A DNA stretch of 64,000 nucleotides from Cupriavidus sp. WKF15 (GCF_029278605.1 NZ_CP119573.1:124001-188000); one strand, 5' to 3'; counted from the first letter of the stretch, positions 45,873 to 55,593 are shown. Notes: generated by a model not told the origin, from the sequence alone. Numbers and translations are program-made.

Positions 45873-46400
45873 ATGATGAGAATCCGCCTGGCAATCGTAG
45901 CCTCGCTCGCGTGCGTGGCAGGCCTGACCCTGGGCGCCTGCTCGGCACTGCAACCGGAACAGACCGGGCAGCGGCTGATCGGCAGCGACCAGGGTGCGGT
46001 CCGCAGTACATTCGGCGAACCCACCGACACCTTCAGTTTTCCGAACGGTACGTCGCGCTGGCTCTACTCCGGGCAGCCACTCGGGCATACGGTCTATGCT
46101 GCGGACTTTGACGCCACAGGCAAGCTTGTCGGCTATCGGCAGATGCTGACGGAAGCAGAAATCTATCAGGCGCAGGTTGGCGTCTGGACCAAGCAGGATG
46201 TGATCGAGCGCTTCGGCAAGCCGCGCGAGCCCACCCAGTATTACCCGCTGATGAAGCGCGAGGCCTGGACCTACCGGATGTACAAGGACGGCTACCAGAC
46301 CGCGCATTTCAGCTGCTACTTCGACGAGAACGGCGTGCTGCAGCAGTCCATGATCATCGTCGACCCGCTGGGTGGCGACCGCCGCGGGCATTCGCGCTAG
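45873..46400 (+). CDS. putative lipoprotein
   Basis: A 175-residue protein with a lipobox-type signal (ACVAGLTLGACS) and an expected lipidated Cys. The mature part has two similar segments (GSDQGAVRSTFGEPTDTF...WLYS and TKQDVIERFGKPREPTQY...WTYR), which resembles the repeated fold of BamE/SmpA-type lipoproteins. Envelope assembly is a possible role. GGAG lies before two consecutive ATGs. It follows the alcohol dehydrogenase by 96 bases. Confidence 0.7.
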   Translation: MMRIRLAIVASLACVAGLTLGACSALQPEQTGQRLIGSDQGAVRSTFGEPTDTFSFPNGTSRWLYSGQPLGHTVYAADFDATGKLVGYRQMLTEAEIYQAQVGVWTKQDVIERFGKPREPTQYYPLMKREAWTYRMYKDGYQTAHFSCYFDENGVLQQSMIIVDPLGGDRRGHSR

Positions 46401-46540
46401 CCGTCCGCGCCCCGGGGGAGCCAACGTTGGCGGAAGGGTCACCGGGACCACGGCGGTATTTTCGCGCAGAATAGAACTCGCCGCGATGCAGCAGAGACCG
46501 CACGCGGCTCCCTTGCTCTCTTCTTGCGCGGAACCCGAAC

Positions 46541-47743
46541 GTGACCACTGCGATCCTGCTCGAAAACATCCATCCAAGCGCCACGGCGCGCCTCGGCGAA
46601 GCCGGCCTGACGGTCGAACGCCGCAGCGGTGCACTGGCCGGCGACGAACTGCGCGAAGCGCTGTCCAGCCATGACCTGGTGGGCATCCGCTCCGCCACGC
46701 ACCTGCGCGCGGACGACATCCGCAGCGCGCCAGACCTGCTCAGCATCGGCTGCTTCTGCATCGGCACCTCCCAGGTCGACCTGGATGCCGCAACGGCAGC
46801 GGGCATTCCGGTCTTCAACGCACCGTTCTCCAATACGCGCTCGGTGGCGGAACTGGTCGTGTCCGAAGCCGTGATGCTGCTGCGCAGGATTCCGGAGAAG
46901 AATGCACTCGCGCATGCAGGCAAGTGGGCCAAGGGCGCCAGCAGTGCGTTCGAGGCGCGCGGCAAGACCATTGCCATCGTCGGCTACGGCAACATCGGCT
47001 CCCAGGTCGGCGTACTGGCCGAATCGATGGGCATGCGCGTGGTGTACTACGACGTGCTGGCCAGGCTGTCGCTCGGCTCGGCGCGCGCCGCCGGTACGCT
47101 CGAGGAAGCCGTGTCGCAGGCGGATGTCGTCACGCTGCACGTGCCAGCCACCGCGCGCACGCGAAATATGATCGACGCGCACGTGCTCGCCCGCTTCAAG
47201 CCAGGGGCGATCCTCATCAATGCCTCGCGCGGGACCGTGGTGGACATCGAAGCGCTGACCGCGGCGCTGCGCGACAAGCGCCTGGGCGGCGCCGCGATCG
47301 ACGTGTTCCCGCAGGAGCCCAAGACCAACAGCGATCCGTTCTCCAGCCCGCTGCAGCAACTGCCCAATGTCCTGCTGACGCCGCATATCGGCGGCAGCAC
47401 CGAGGAAGCCCAGGAGAACATCGGTACCGAGGTGGCCGCCAAGCTGCTGAACTTCCTGGAAACCGGCGGCACCATCGGCGCGGTGAATTTTCCTGAGGTC
47501 GACCCTGGTCCGCTTCAGGCGCCGGCACGCCTGCTCAACATCCACAGCAACGCGCCCGGCGCGCTGGCCGCGCTCAACACGCTGCTGGCGCAGGACGGCG
47601 TCAACATCAACGGCCAGCACCTGCAGACGCGCGGCCATACCGGCTACGTGGTCACGGACCTCGACCGGGTGCCGTCCGACGCGATGATGGAAGCCTTGCG
47701 CACCCACGCCGGCTTCGTGCGTTCGCGGCTGCTGGTGCGGTAA
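46541..47743 (+). CDS. serA: D-3-phosphoglycerate dehydrogenase
   Basis: A 400-residue 2-hydroxyacid dehydrogenase, starting with GTG. The NAD motif is VGYGNIGSQVG, the catalytic Arg/Glu/His set includes NASRGTVVD and TPHIGGST, and a C-terminal ACT-type region (NAPGALAALNTLLAQDGVNI) may bind serine. It catalyses the first step of serine synthesis. The 400-residue length, against roughly 410 in enteric SerA, fits the ACT-containing form. Transcribed alone. Confidence 0.88.
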   Translation: MTTAILLENIHPSATARLGEAGLTVERRSGALAGDELREALSSHDLVGIRSATHLRADDIRSAPDLLSIGCFCIGTSQVDLDAATAAGIPVFNAPFSNTRSVAELVVSEAVMLLRRIPEKNALAHAGKWAKGASSAFEARGKTIAIVGYGNIGSQVGVLAESMGMRVVYYDVLARLSLGSARAAGTLEEAVSQADVVTLHVPATARTRNMIDAHVLARFKPGAILINASRGTVVDIEALTAALRDKRLGGAAIDVFPQEPKTNSDPFSSPLQQLPNVLLTPHIGGSTEEAQENIGTEVAAKLLNFLETGGTIGAVNFPEVDPGPLQAPARLLNIHSNAPGALAALNTLLAQDGVNINGQHLQTRGHTGYVVTDLDRVPSDAMMEALRTHAGFVRSRLLVR

Positions 47744-47956
47744 GCCGTTCCGCCTGTCGGGCCGCAGGCAACGCCGCGACCCGGTAGCGGGTGGCAGGCT
47801 CGCCGGGCCGACATCAACAACCTGCAATATTTTTAAGGAAATTACTAAAGCCCTGCCCCGTTCAGCCGCTATCGGGGATAGGAGCGCCTGATACACAGCC
47901 GCGCTCAGTGCCATACCGAGGCGGCCGGGTCGCATCCACCCATGGAAGGAGTCGAT

Positions 47957-48295
47957 ATGGACCGAAAAGGAAGACGCGGGCCCGCGCGGGTGCGCCGGCT
48001 CGGACTATCGTTGTGGCTCGCGGCCGGCATTGCCGGCACCGCAGCCGCGCAATCCGGCACCATCAGATTCCAGGGGGCCATTACGGAGCCCTCCTGCGGG
48101 TTCCAACGGGGCGCACAGATGGTCCGCGCCACCTGTCTGTCGGCAACGGGGCAGCCCGTCAGCATCGATCTCGGCACCGCCAATGCCGGCAGTGAAGCGA
48201 GCACCAGGGTGGGTGCCGCCCTACTGAGGCTGGAGCCGGTTCCCGGCCGTCATGGCGCCGCAGACGCCTACGTCGTCTTAGCTACGTACATGTAA
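47957..48295 (+). CDS. small type-1-fimbrial-like protein
   Basis: A 112-residue exported protein with a signal peptide ending near AAAQS. The mature start GTIRFQGAITEPSCGFQ has the typical fimbrial N-terminal pattern, with one Cys there and another in ATCLS. It ends AYVVLATYM, like the C-terminal strand of pilin subunits. It is shorter than usual subunits (about 150 residues), and no chaperone or usher gene is near, so it is probably an orphan subunit. AAGGA lies before the ATG. Confidence 0.68.
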   Translation: MDRKGRRGPARVRRLGLSLWLAAGIAGTAAAQSGTIRFQGAITEPSCGFQRGAQMVRATCLSATGQPVSIDLGTANAGSEASTRVGAALLRLEPVPGRHGAADAYVVLATYM

Positions 48296-48357
48296 AGGCG
48301 CGTCGCAGGCTTGCGCCGGGGGCACGCGTGGCGGTCCCCGACGTGACTGGCTGCCCG

Positions 48358-49974
48358 CTAGCGGCTCGCCCGGATCAGGTCGGCCGCCTTCTCGGCGATC
48401 ATGATCGCCGGCGCGTTGGTATTGCCCGCGACCAGCGTGGGCATGATGGAAGCGTCGACCACGCGCAGCGCCGGATCCACCACGGCCATCTCGTCCACCC
48501 CCATCTTGCAGGTGCCGACCGGATGGTAGACGCTGTCGGTACGCTCGCGCACAAAGGCCTCGATGACCTGCTGGCTGCCCTCGCCCGGACCGAAGTCGTC
48601 GGTGAACAGCTCGCGGCCGCCGGCACTGGCCAGCGCCTCCTGGGCAAAGATCCGGCGGATCGCGCGCACGCCTGCCACCATGCCGGTCATGTCCTCTTCA
48701 TCGCTCAGGAAGCGCGGATCGATCAGCGGCGCCTCGCGCATGTCCCGCGAACGCAGGCGCACTTCACCGCGGCTCTTCGGACGCAGCACGCAGGCGTGGC
48801 ACGAATAGCCGTGGCCCAGCTTCTTCCTGTCGCTGCCATGGTTGAGCAGTGCCGGAATGAAGTGCAGCTGGAGGTCCGGTACGACCAGGCCCGGCCGGCT
48901 CCGGACAAAGGCGCCGGCTTCCGCGAAGTTGCTGCTGGCCATGCCGGTACGCTTGCGGCGGTAGCGCAGCAGCTCCATCGAAAGCTTTGCAAAGCCGGGC
49001 AGCGAATGGCCGAACAGGTCCAGCGAATGCACCTGCTTGTTGAGAATGACGTCCGGATGGTCCTGCAGGTTCTTGCCCACGCCCGGCAGGTCGGCCACGA
49101 CGCCGATGCCCAGTTCGCGCAGCTCCTGTGCCGGTCCCACGCCCGATGCGAGCAGGAGTTGCGGCGAGTTGAATGCGCCCGCGCTGACAACGACTTCACG
49201 CCGTGCCGCGAGCTTCTGTTCCACGCCGCCGCGCACCACGGTGAGGCCTGTCGCACGCGCGCCCTCGAAGTCGATGCGCAGCACCTGCGTCTCGACCAGC
49301 ACCGTCAGGTTGCGCCGGCCACCGCTCAGGGTCTTGTCGCCGGCATTGCCCTGGTGCAGGTAGGCGCGCGCCGTGTTCCAGCGCTCGCCCCGGTGCTGCG
49401 TGACGTGGTACAGGCCCGCGCCCTCCTGCTCCGCCCCATTGAAGTCGCCGTTCGCCGGGTAGCCGGCCTGGATCGCGGCCTGGACAAAGCGGATCGAGAA
49501 CGGATTGGGCGAGCGCAGGTTGCTGACCCGCAGCGGCCCCGAGCCGCCGTGCCAGCGGTTGTCGTCGCGGCCGCTGTAGTCCTCATGGTGTTCGCTGCGC
49601 CGGAAGTATGGCAGCACCTCTTCATAGCTCCAGCCGGTGCAGCCCAGACGCGCCCAGTCGTCAAAGTCGTTGCGGTGGCCACGGATATAGACCATGCCGT
49701 TGATCGACGAGCTGCCGCCCAGGCCCTTGCCGCGCGGCTGGTAGCCCTGGCGGCCGTTGAAGCCCGGCTGCGGCGCAGTGTAATAGCCGTAGTTGCGCGG
49801 CCCGGGATTGCGCACAGTGGATGCCATGCCGATGGGCATCCAGACGCTGATGTGGTGATCGCTCGGACCGGCCTCGATCAGGGCCACGGTCACGGCGGGA
49901 TCCTCGGCCAGCCGCGCTGCAATGGCGCAGCCCGCCGAGCCCGCGCCCACCACCAGATAGTCAAAGGTTTCCAT
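48358..49974 (-). CDS. GMC family alcohol dehydrogenase (AlkJ/choline dehydrogenase-like)
   Basis: A 538-residue FAD enzyme. It starts DYLVVGAGSAGCAIAARL, then has the GMC signatures GKGLGGSSSINGMVYIRG and SAGAFNSPQLLLASGVGP. The catalytic His is in YHPVGTCKMG and the Asn in NTNAPAIMIAEKAADLIR. It would oxidise a primary alcohol to an aldehyde. It is the last gene of a ten-gene minus-strand run, with a 16-base gap after the aldehyde dehydrogenase gene. The combination with the aldehyde dehydrogenase, CoA ligase and LAL regulator recalls the AlkJ-AlkH-AlkK-AlkS set of alkane degraders. Confidence 0.85.
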   Translation of the reverse strand: METFDYLVVGAGSAGCAIAARLAEDPAVTVALIEAGPSDHHISVWMPIGMASTVRNPGPRNYGYYTAPQPGFNGRQGYQPRGKGLGGSSSINGMVYIRGHRNDFDDWARLGCTGWSYEEVLPYFRRSEHHEDYSGRDDNRWHGGSGPLRVSNLRSPNPFSIRFVQAAIQAGYPANGDFNGAEQEGAGLYHVTQHRGERWNTARAYLHQGNAGDKTLSGGRRNLTVLVETQVLRIDFEGARATGLTVVRGGVEQKLAARREVVVSAGAFNSPQLLLASGVGPAQELRELGIGVVADLPGVGKNLQDHPDVILNKQVHSLDLFGHSLPGFAKLSMELLRYRRKRTGMASSNFAEAGAFVRSRPGLVVPDLQLHFIPALLNHGSDRKKLGHGYSCHACVLRPKSRGEVRLRSRDMREAPLIDPRFLSDEEDMTGMVAGVRAIRRIFAQEALASAGGRELFTDDFGPGEGSQQVIEAFVRERTDSVYHPVGTCKMGVDEMAVVDPALRVVDASIMPTLVAGNTNAPAIMIAEKAADLIRASR

Positions 49975-49990
49975 GTATGCGTTCACTCCC

Positions 49991-51427
49991 TCATGCATCC
50001 ACGGCACAGCCGGCGACCGACTTGTACTCCAGGAACTCTGCCAGGCCATAGGCGCCAAATTCGCGGCCGTTGCCCGACGCCTTGTAGCCGCCGAACGGCG
50101 CGTTGAAGTCCATCCGGGCACCATTGATCTGCACCGAGCCCGCACGCAGCTCACCCGCCACGCGGCGCGCGCGCGCCGGGTCGCCCGACCAGACATAGGC
50201 GGCCAGTCCGTACGGCGTGTCGTTGGCAATGCGGATGGCCTCCGCCTCGTCGTCATAGGGAATCATGACCAGCACCGGCCCGAAGATCTCTTCGCGGGCA
50301 ATGGTCATGTCGTTGTCGACGTCGGCGAACACGGTCGGGCGGTTGTAGTAGCCCTGCGCGAGCCCGTCAGGCCGGCCGGGACCGCCCGCGATGACACGCG
50401 CGCCCTCGCCGATACCTGCTTCGATCATGCGCTGCACACGTTCATACTGGGCCCGGTTCGAGCTGGGGCCCAGCTTGCTGTCCGGCGAGGCGGGGTCGCC
50501 CACCGTCAGCGCCTGCGCCGTCGCCTGCGCAATGGCGATGGCCGCCTGGTATTGCGCGCGCGGCACCAGCATGCGCGTGGGCGCCGTGCAGGTCTGGCCC
50601 GAGTTGAGCATGCAGCTCACCACGCCCGTCGACACCGCTGCCTTGAGATCGGCGTCATCCAGGATCACGTTGGGCGACTTGCCGCCAAGTTCCTGCGCCA
50701 CGCGCTTGACCGTGGGCGCGGCCTGCACGGCTACGTCGACGCCGGCGCGCGTCGACCCCGTGATCGAGACCATATCCACGCCCGGATGCCGCGACAGTGC
50801 CGCGCCCACCGCGGGACCGGTCCCGAACAGCATGTTGAACACGCCTGCCGGCGCGCGGGCTTCATGCACGATCTCGGCAAAGATGCGCGCATCCAGCGGC
50901 GCGATCTCGGACGGCTTGAGCACCACCGTGCAGCCCGCCGCCAGCGCGGGTGCGACCTTGGCGGCGATCTGGTTGACCGGCCAGTTCCATGGCGTGATCA
51001 GCGCCGTCACGCCGACCGGCTCGCGCACCACCTGCGTGGTGCCGCTGGCGGTGACGAACTCAAAGGCTTCCAGCGCGGCGATGGCCGACTGCAGCTGCAC
51101 CAGGCCCATCGGCGCCTGGTACTCGCGGCACAACCACAGCGGGGCACCGATCTCCGTGCTGATAGCCTCGGCGATCTCGCCAATGCGCGCCTTGTAGCCA
51201 TCGGCAATGCGGCGCAGCAGCGCCAGGCGCTCCTCGCGGCTGGACCTGGACCACGACGGGAAGGCGTCGCGCGCGGCGGCCACGGCGCGGTCCACATCGG
51301 CCGCGCCGCCCATGGCGACCATGCCGATCACAGCCTCCGTCGCGGGGTTGACGATATCCGCCAGCGAGAAACCGTCGGCGGGAGTCACCCACTCGCCCCC
51401 GATATAGAACGTATTGAGATGGTGCAT
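49991..51427 (-). CDS. aldehyde dehydrogenase (NAD(P)+)
   Basis: A 478-residue enzyme of the ALDH superfamily. PWNWP holds the catalytic Asn, ELGGKSP the general-base Glu, and NSGQTC the nucleophile Cys. It would turn the aldehyde made by the GMC enzyme into a carboxylic acid. TTTCAGGAGCTACG precedes the ATG at 51427. Gaps are 16 bases to the GMC gene and 29 to the dioxygenase gene. A substrate assignment beyond hydrophobic aldehyde is not possible. Confidence 0.88.
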   Translation of the reverse strand: MHHLNTFYIGGEWVTPADGFSLADIVNPATEAVIGMVAMGGAADVDRAVAAARDAFPSWSRSSREERLALLRRIADGYKARIGEIAEAISTEIGAPLWLCREYQAPMGLVQLQSAIAALEAFEFVTASGTTQVVREPVGVTALITPWNWPVNQIAAKVAPALAAGCTVVLKPSEIAPLDARIFAEIVHEARAPAGVFNMLFGTGPAVGAALSRHPGVDMVSITGSTRAGVDVAVQAAPTVKRVAQELGGKSPNVILDDADLKAAVSTGVVSCMLNSGQTCTAPTRMLVPRAQYQAAIAIAQATAQALTVGDPASPDSKLGPSSNRAQYERVQRMIEAGIGEGARVIAGGPGRPDGLAQGYYNRPTVFADVDNDMTIAREEIFGPVLVMIPYDDEAEAIRIANDTPYGLAAYVWSGDPARARRVAGELRAGSVQINGARMDFNAPFGGYKASGNGREFGAYGLAEFLEYKSVAGCAVDA

Positions 51428-51456
51428 CGATCGTAGCTCCTGAAAGTGGGGGCGCT

Positions 51457-52371
51457 TCAGAAAGGTTTGTCGCCGATGATGGTCGCGCGCATCATGCGGC
51501 GCACCGCCGGGTAATAGTCCTGCACGGCGTAGTGCTGCGTCGAACGGTTGTCCCAGAACGCAATGATGTTGGGCCGCCACTTCAGGCGGACCTGGTATTC
51601 GGGCACCGCGGCCTGGCGGAACAGGTACTGCAGCAGGTCCAGCTCGCCGTAGCGGAAGTCGAAGCCCACGCGGAACTGCGCCTTCTCGCCGAAATTGGCG
51701 AGGTGCGTGACGAAGCCTTCGTTGACATAGAGGATCTTTTCGCCGCTCTCCGGGTGCGTGCGCACGACCGGGTGCGTGACCGCCGGGAACTTCTTGCGGT
51801 TGATCTCGCGCTCCTCGGGCGTCATGCGCGCGCCGAAGCCTGGCATGATGTCGTGCACGGCGTCGAGGCCTTCGATCCGTTCCTTGACCGCGTCCGGCAG
51901 CGCCGCATAGGCACGCGCCATGTCGACCCAGATCGTGTCGCCGCCGGACTCCGGGCATTCCACACAGCGCAGCATCGATGCCATCGACGGCACCTCGCGC
52001 CAGGAAACGTCGGAGTGGTAGATGTTCTCGCGGCCGCGCATGTCCTTGCTGCCGCCCAGCAGGACCAGTTCCGGATGATCGGCGTGGTGCGGGAACACCG
52101 GATGGACTTCGAGTTCCCCGAAGCGGCGCGCGAGCTGGACGTGCTGGGCCGGGGTGATGTCCTGGTCGCGGAAGAACAGCACCTTGTGGCGCACCAGCGC
52201 CTGGCGCAGCGAGGTAAGGGTCGCGTCGTCGAGCGGCTCGCGCAGGTCGATCCCGTCGACCTCGACACCGATCGTGGGCGTCATGCGGGTGACGGAGAAC
52301 CCATGGTAGCCCGCGGCGGCGGGCTCTGCGGATACTTCCTTCCGCTGGATTGCAGCATTGCTATTGGTCAT
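51457..52371 (-). CDS. TauD/TfdA family Fe(II)/2-oxoglutarate dioxygenase
   Basis: A 304-residue enzyme with the iron ligands HxD in IYHSDVSW and the distal His in STQHYAVQDY, and the 2-oxoglutarate-binding Arg in RRMMRATI. The family hydroxylates sulfonates, phenoxyacetates and other acids, often leading to C-O or C-S cleavage. Inside an alcohol/acyl-CoA oxidation operon it could perform the first hydroxylation or ether cleavage of the growth substrate, which is inference. It precedes the aldehyde dehydrogenase gene. Confidence 0.87.
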   Translation of the reverse strand: MTNSNAAIQRKEVSAEPAAAGYHGFSVTRMTPTIGVEVDGIDLREPLDDATLTSLRQALVRHKVLFFRDQDITPAQHVQLARRFGELEVHPVFPHHADHPELVLLGGSKDMRGRENIYHSDVSWREVPSMASMLRCVECPESGGDTIWVDMARAYAALPDAVKERIEGLDAVHDIMPGFGARMTPEEREINRKKFPAVTHPVVRTHPESGEKILYVNEGFVTHLANFGEKAQFRVGFDFRYGELDLLQYLFRQAAVPEYQVRLKWRPNIIAFWDNRSTQHYAVQDYYPAVRRMMRATIIGDKPF

Positions 52372-52380
52372 CTGGTCTCC

Positions 52381-52404
52381 TCGGATACTCGGATACTCGG
52401 ATAA
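52381..52404. repeat. 8-bp tandem repeat
   Basis: Three units TCGGATAC, TCGGATAC, TCGGATAA, in the gap between the TctC-type gene and the dioxygenase gene. It may be a slippage site that changes spacing to the dioxygenase start. Confidence 0.6.
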
Positions 52405-52464
52405 GGGTGCAGGACCGTGGCAAGGATATGCCGCGCCACGGCAGGGTTCCCGGCGGCCCTCGCG

Positions 52465-53466
52465 TCAGTCCAGGCGGATGTTCGAAGCACGGATCGCTTC
52501 GGCCCAGTACGTTTGCTCGGCCTTGACGACATCGGCAAAGGCCGCGGGCGTGCTGCCCTTCAGGACGATGCCCAGATCCACCATGCGCGCGCGGAAATCC
52601 GAGTTGGCGAGCGTGCGGTTGACATCCGCCGAGACCTTCTCGACGATCGCGCGCGGCGTCGCGGCCGGCGCGAACATGCCGACCCATCCCTGCCGCTCCA
52701 GCCCGCGCACGCCGGCTTCGGCGAATGTCGGCACATCGGGCAGCAAGGGCGAGCGCGCCGCGCCGGCCACGGCCAGCACACGCAGCTTGCCGGTGGCGGC
52801 ATGCTGGCGCGCACTGACCGCGGCGATCATGCCGGCCGGAAGCTGCCCGCCCAGCAGGTCATTGATCAACGGCGCTTCCCCCTTGTAGGGCACATGCGTC
52901 AGCGCGACGTTCGTATTGCGCGCGAAGATCTCCATGTACAGATGGCCGCTGGAACCCAGTCCGTACGATCCATAGGCGAGCGGCTTGCCCTGCTTGCCGA
53001 TATAGTCGATGAGCTGCTTCACGCTGTTCACGCCCAGCGAGGGCTGCACGACCAGCGCAAGGTTCGAGGTTGCCAGTTCCGAAATCGGCGCGAAGTCGCG
53101 CACCGGGTTGTACGGTGCCTTGCTGTACAGGCTTGGCGCCTGCACCATGCCGGTCAGCGTCAGCAGCAGCGTGTGGCCATCGGGCTCGGCCTTGGCCACC
53201 ATGTCCGCGCCGATCATGCCGCCGGCGCCGGGCCGGTTATCGACGATCACCGGCTTGCCCCAGGACCTGGCGAGGCTTTCCGCAATCTGCCGCGCCACCA
53301 CGTCGCCGGTACCCCCCGCCTGGTAGGGGTACACAACCCGCACCGCACGCGACGGGTAGCCCGCCCCATTCGCCTGCGCCCTGGCGCTGAAGCTGACCCC
53401 GCCGAGCGCAGCGCCCGCCAGTCCGAGTCCCAACTGCTGCAAAACCTTTCGTCTTTGCTGCTGCAT
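52465..53466 (-). CDS. tripartite tricarboxylate transporter binding protein (TctC/Bug)
   Basis: A 333-residue exported protein with an N-terminal basic stretch and signal (QQQRRKVLQQLGLGLAGAAL, cleaved near SARAQ). The mature part shows the Bug motifs AVRVVYPYQAGGTGDVVARQIAESL and DNRPGAGGMIGAD. Such proteins bind carboxylates and often lie in catabolic operons. The partner TctA/TctB membrane genes are not present here. It splits the dioxygenase and acyl-CoA dehydrogenase genes, suggesting a carboxylate intermediate or growth substrate. Confidence 0.87.
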   Translation of the reverse strand: MQQQRRKVLQQLGLGLAGAALGGVSFSARAQANGAGYPSRAVRVVYPYQAGGTGDVVARQIAESLARSWGKPVIVDNRPGAGGMIGADMVAKAEPDGHTLLLTLTGMVQAPSLYSKAPYNPVRDFAPISELATSNLALVVQPSLGVNSVKQLIDYIGKQGKPLAYGSYGLGSSGHLYMEIFARNTNVALTHVPYKGEAPLINDLLGGQLPAGMIAAVSARQHAATGKLRVLAVAGAARSPLLPDVPTFAEAGVRGLERQGWVGMFAPAATPRAIVEKVSADVNRTLANSDFRARMVDLGIVLKGSTPAAFADVVKAEQTYWAEAIRASNIRLD

Positions 53467-53595
53467 CTTGGTGTCTCCACATTGTCGTTTGTTCTTCCGC
53501 GTGCCGGGCGGCACGGGTTCGACTGACTGCGCTGCGGCTGCAGCCGGCCTCTGGCGGGCCTGGTCGTGCAGCCACAGTCCTGCATACTGCGAAGG

Positions 53596-54744
53596 TCAGA
53601 GCGTGCGCGCGATGATCTCTTTCATGATCTCGTTCGAGCCGCCGTAGATCTTGCCCACACGGGCATTCACGTACATCCGTGCGATCGGATACTCCATCAT
53701 GTAGCCGTAGCCGCCGTGCAGCTGCAGGCATTCGTCGATGATCTCGCAGCTGGTCTGTGTGCCCCACCACTTGGCCATGGCCGCCGTCTCGGGATCGAGT
53801 TCTTCGCGCAGGACCTTGGCCATGCAGTCGTCCACGAAAGCGCCCGCGATCACGGCCTTGGTCTTGCACTCGGCGAGCTTGAAGCGGGTGTTCTGCATGT
53901 CGAGCAGCGTGGCGCCGAACACCTTGCGTTCGCGCACATACTCGGTAGTCAGCTCGACCGCACGCTCCATCGCCGACAGCGCACCGAGCGCGATGATCAT
54001 GCGTTCCTGGGGCAGCTGCTGCATGAGCTGGTAGAAACCCTTGCCCTCTTCCGTGCCGAGCAGGTTTGCGCATGGCACGCGCACGTCGTCGAAGAACAGC
54101 TCGGCGGTGTCCTGCCCCTTCTGGCCGATCTTCTCGAGGATGCGGCCGCGGCGGAAGCCGGGCAGGTTCTCGGTCTCGACCACCACGATCGACACGCCCT
54201 TGGCGCCCTTGTCCGGATCGGTCTTGCAGACCACCAGGATCAGGTCGGCCAGGAAGCCGTTGGTAATGAACGTCTTCGAGCCGTTGAGCACGTAGTGGTC
54301 GCCGTCGCGCACCGCCCGGGCCTTGATGCTCTTGAGGTCGGAGCCGGCGCCCGGCTCCGACATGGCAATGGCCGCGACCATCTCGCCGCTGGCCATCTTC
54401 GGCAGCCAGTGGCGCTTCTGCGCTTCGGTGCCATAGCGCAGGATGTAGTGCGCCACGATGCCGCTGTGGACGTTGGTGCCCAGGCTGCTCACGCCGGCGC
54501 GCGACTGCTCCAGCGTGATGATGGCCTCATGCGCGAAGTTGCCGCCGCCACCGCCGTACTCCTCGGGAATGCTCGCGCACAGCATGCCCATCTCGCCGGC
54601 CGTGCGCCAGACCTCGCGGTCCACGTGCTGCTGCTTCCACCAGCGGTCCTCGTGCGGAACCAGTTCGCGCTCGATGAACTTGCGGATGCCGTCCTGGAAC
54701 ATGGCCAGGTCGTCCGTGATCCAGGGTCGTTGATTGAATGCCAT
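53596..54744 (-). CDS. acyl-CoA dehydrogenase (long-chain type)
   Basis: A 382-residue flavoenzyme. It has the FAD-region motif AMSEPGAGSDL and the late QLHGGYGYMMEYPIARMYVN. The end YGGSNEIMKEIIAR is like long-chain acyl-CoA dehydrogenase, where the catalytic Glu sits earlier in helix G (here likely in AVELTTEYV) and not in a YEGT loop. It would introduce the 2,3-double bond in an acyl-CoA. It is 18 bases after the SDR gene. Confidence 0.88.
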   Translation of the reverse strand: MAFNQRPWITDDLAMFQDGIRKFIERELVPHEDRWWKQQHVDREVWRTAGEMGMLCASIPEEYGGGGGNFAHEAIITLEQSRAGVSSLGTNVHSGIVAHYILRYGTEAQKRHWLPKMASGEMVAAIAMSEPGAGSDLKSIKARAVRDGDHYVLNGSKTFITNGFLADLILVVCKTDPDKGAKGVSIVVVETENLPGFRRGRILEKIGQKGQDTAELFFDDVRVPCANLLGTEEGKGFYQLMQQLPQERMIIALGALSAMERAVELTTEYVRERKVFGATLLDMQNTRFKLAECKTKAVIAGAFVDDCMAKVLREELDPETAAMAKWWGTQTSCEIIDECLQLHGGYGYMMEYPIARMYVNARVGKIYGGSNEIMKEIIARTL

Positions 54745-54762
54745 GATGTCGCTCCTGCCCGA

Positions 54763-55593
54763 TCAGGGACGGCCGCCGCCGCAGATCAGCACCTGGCCGG
54801 TGATGTAGTTGGATTCCGGAATGCACAGCAGGTACACGGAGCCAGCCGCTTCGGCCGGGGTGCCGCCGCGGCCCAGCGGGATCATGGCTTCGATATTCTT
54901 CATCAGCTGCGGATTCACGCCGACCTTGATCTCGTTGCCGCCGATGTTCAGCGTCGAGGTATTGTCCGCCCCGGCGGTGGCCTCGGTGAGGCGGGTCTTG
55001 ATCAGGCCGAAGGCCACGCTGTTGACGTTGACCTTGTAGCGGCCCCACTCCTTGGCGAGCGCCTTGGTCAGGCCGTTGATGGCGGCCTTGCCGGCCGAGT
55101 AGTTGGCCTGGCCGGCGTTGCCCATCACGCCCGAGACCGACGAGATATTGACCACCTTGCGGAACACTTCCTGGCCGGCCTCGGCTTCCTTCTTCGCGGC
55201 TTCGCGGAAGTAGTCGGCGGCCGCGCGCAGGATGCGGAACGGCGCGGTAACGTGCACGTCCATGATGGCCGACCATTGCTCGTCGGTCATCTTCTGGATC
55301 ACGTTGTCCCACGTATAGCCGGCATTGTTGACGATGATGTCCAGCCGCCCGAAGGTCTGCAGCGCGGTACCCACGAAGCGGGTGCCGAAGTCGGCTTCGG
55401 TGACGCTGCCCACGCACGCCACTGCCTTGCCGCCGGCGGCGACGATTTCCTGCACCACGGCCTGCGCCGGCTCGGCGTCGAGGTCGTTGATGACCACGGC
55501 CGCGCCTTCGCTGGCGAGCTTCAGCGCGATCTCGCGGCCGATACCGCGGCCCGAACCCGAAACGATTGCGACCTTGTCGACAAGCTTGCTCAT
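54763..55593 (-). CDS. SDR family 3-hydroxyacyl-CoA dehydrogenase-like
   Basis: A 276-residue SDR. The cofactor motif SGSGRGIGRE, the beta-2 NDLD that suggests NAD, NNAG, catalytic ANYSAGKAA and the C-terminal SNYITGQVLICGGG are visible. With ligase, dehydrogenase, hydratase and thiolase genes in the same run it is the natural candidate for the 3-hydroxyacyl-CoA oxidation step. It has an insertion around GADNTSTLNIGGNEIKVG. Gaps are 18 and 53 bases. Confidence 0.85.
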   Translation of the reverse strand: MSKLVDKVAIVSGSGRGIGREIALKLASEGAAVVINDLDAEPAQAVVQEIVAAGGKAVACVGSVTEADFGTRFVGTALQTFGRLDIIVNNAGYTWDNVIQKMTDEQWSAIMDVHVTAPFRILRAAADYFREAAKKEAEAGQEVFRKVVNISSVSGVMGNAGQANYSAGKAAINGLTKALAKEWGRYKVNVNSVAFGLIKTRLTEATAGADNTSTLNIGGNEIKVGVNPQLMKNIEAMIPLGRGGTPAEAAGSVYLLCIPESNYITGQVLICGGGRP

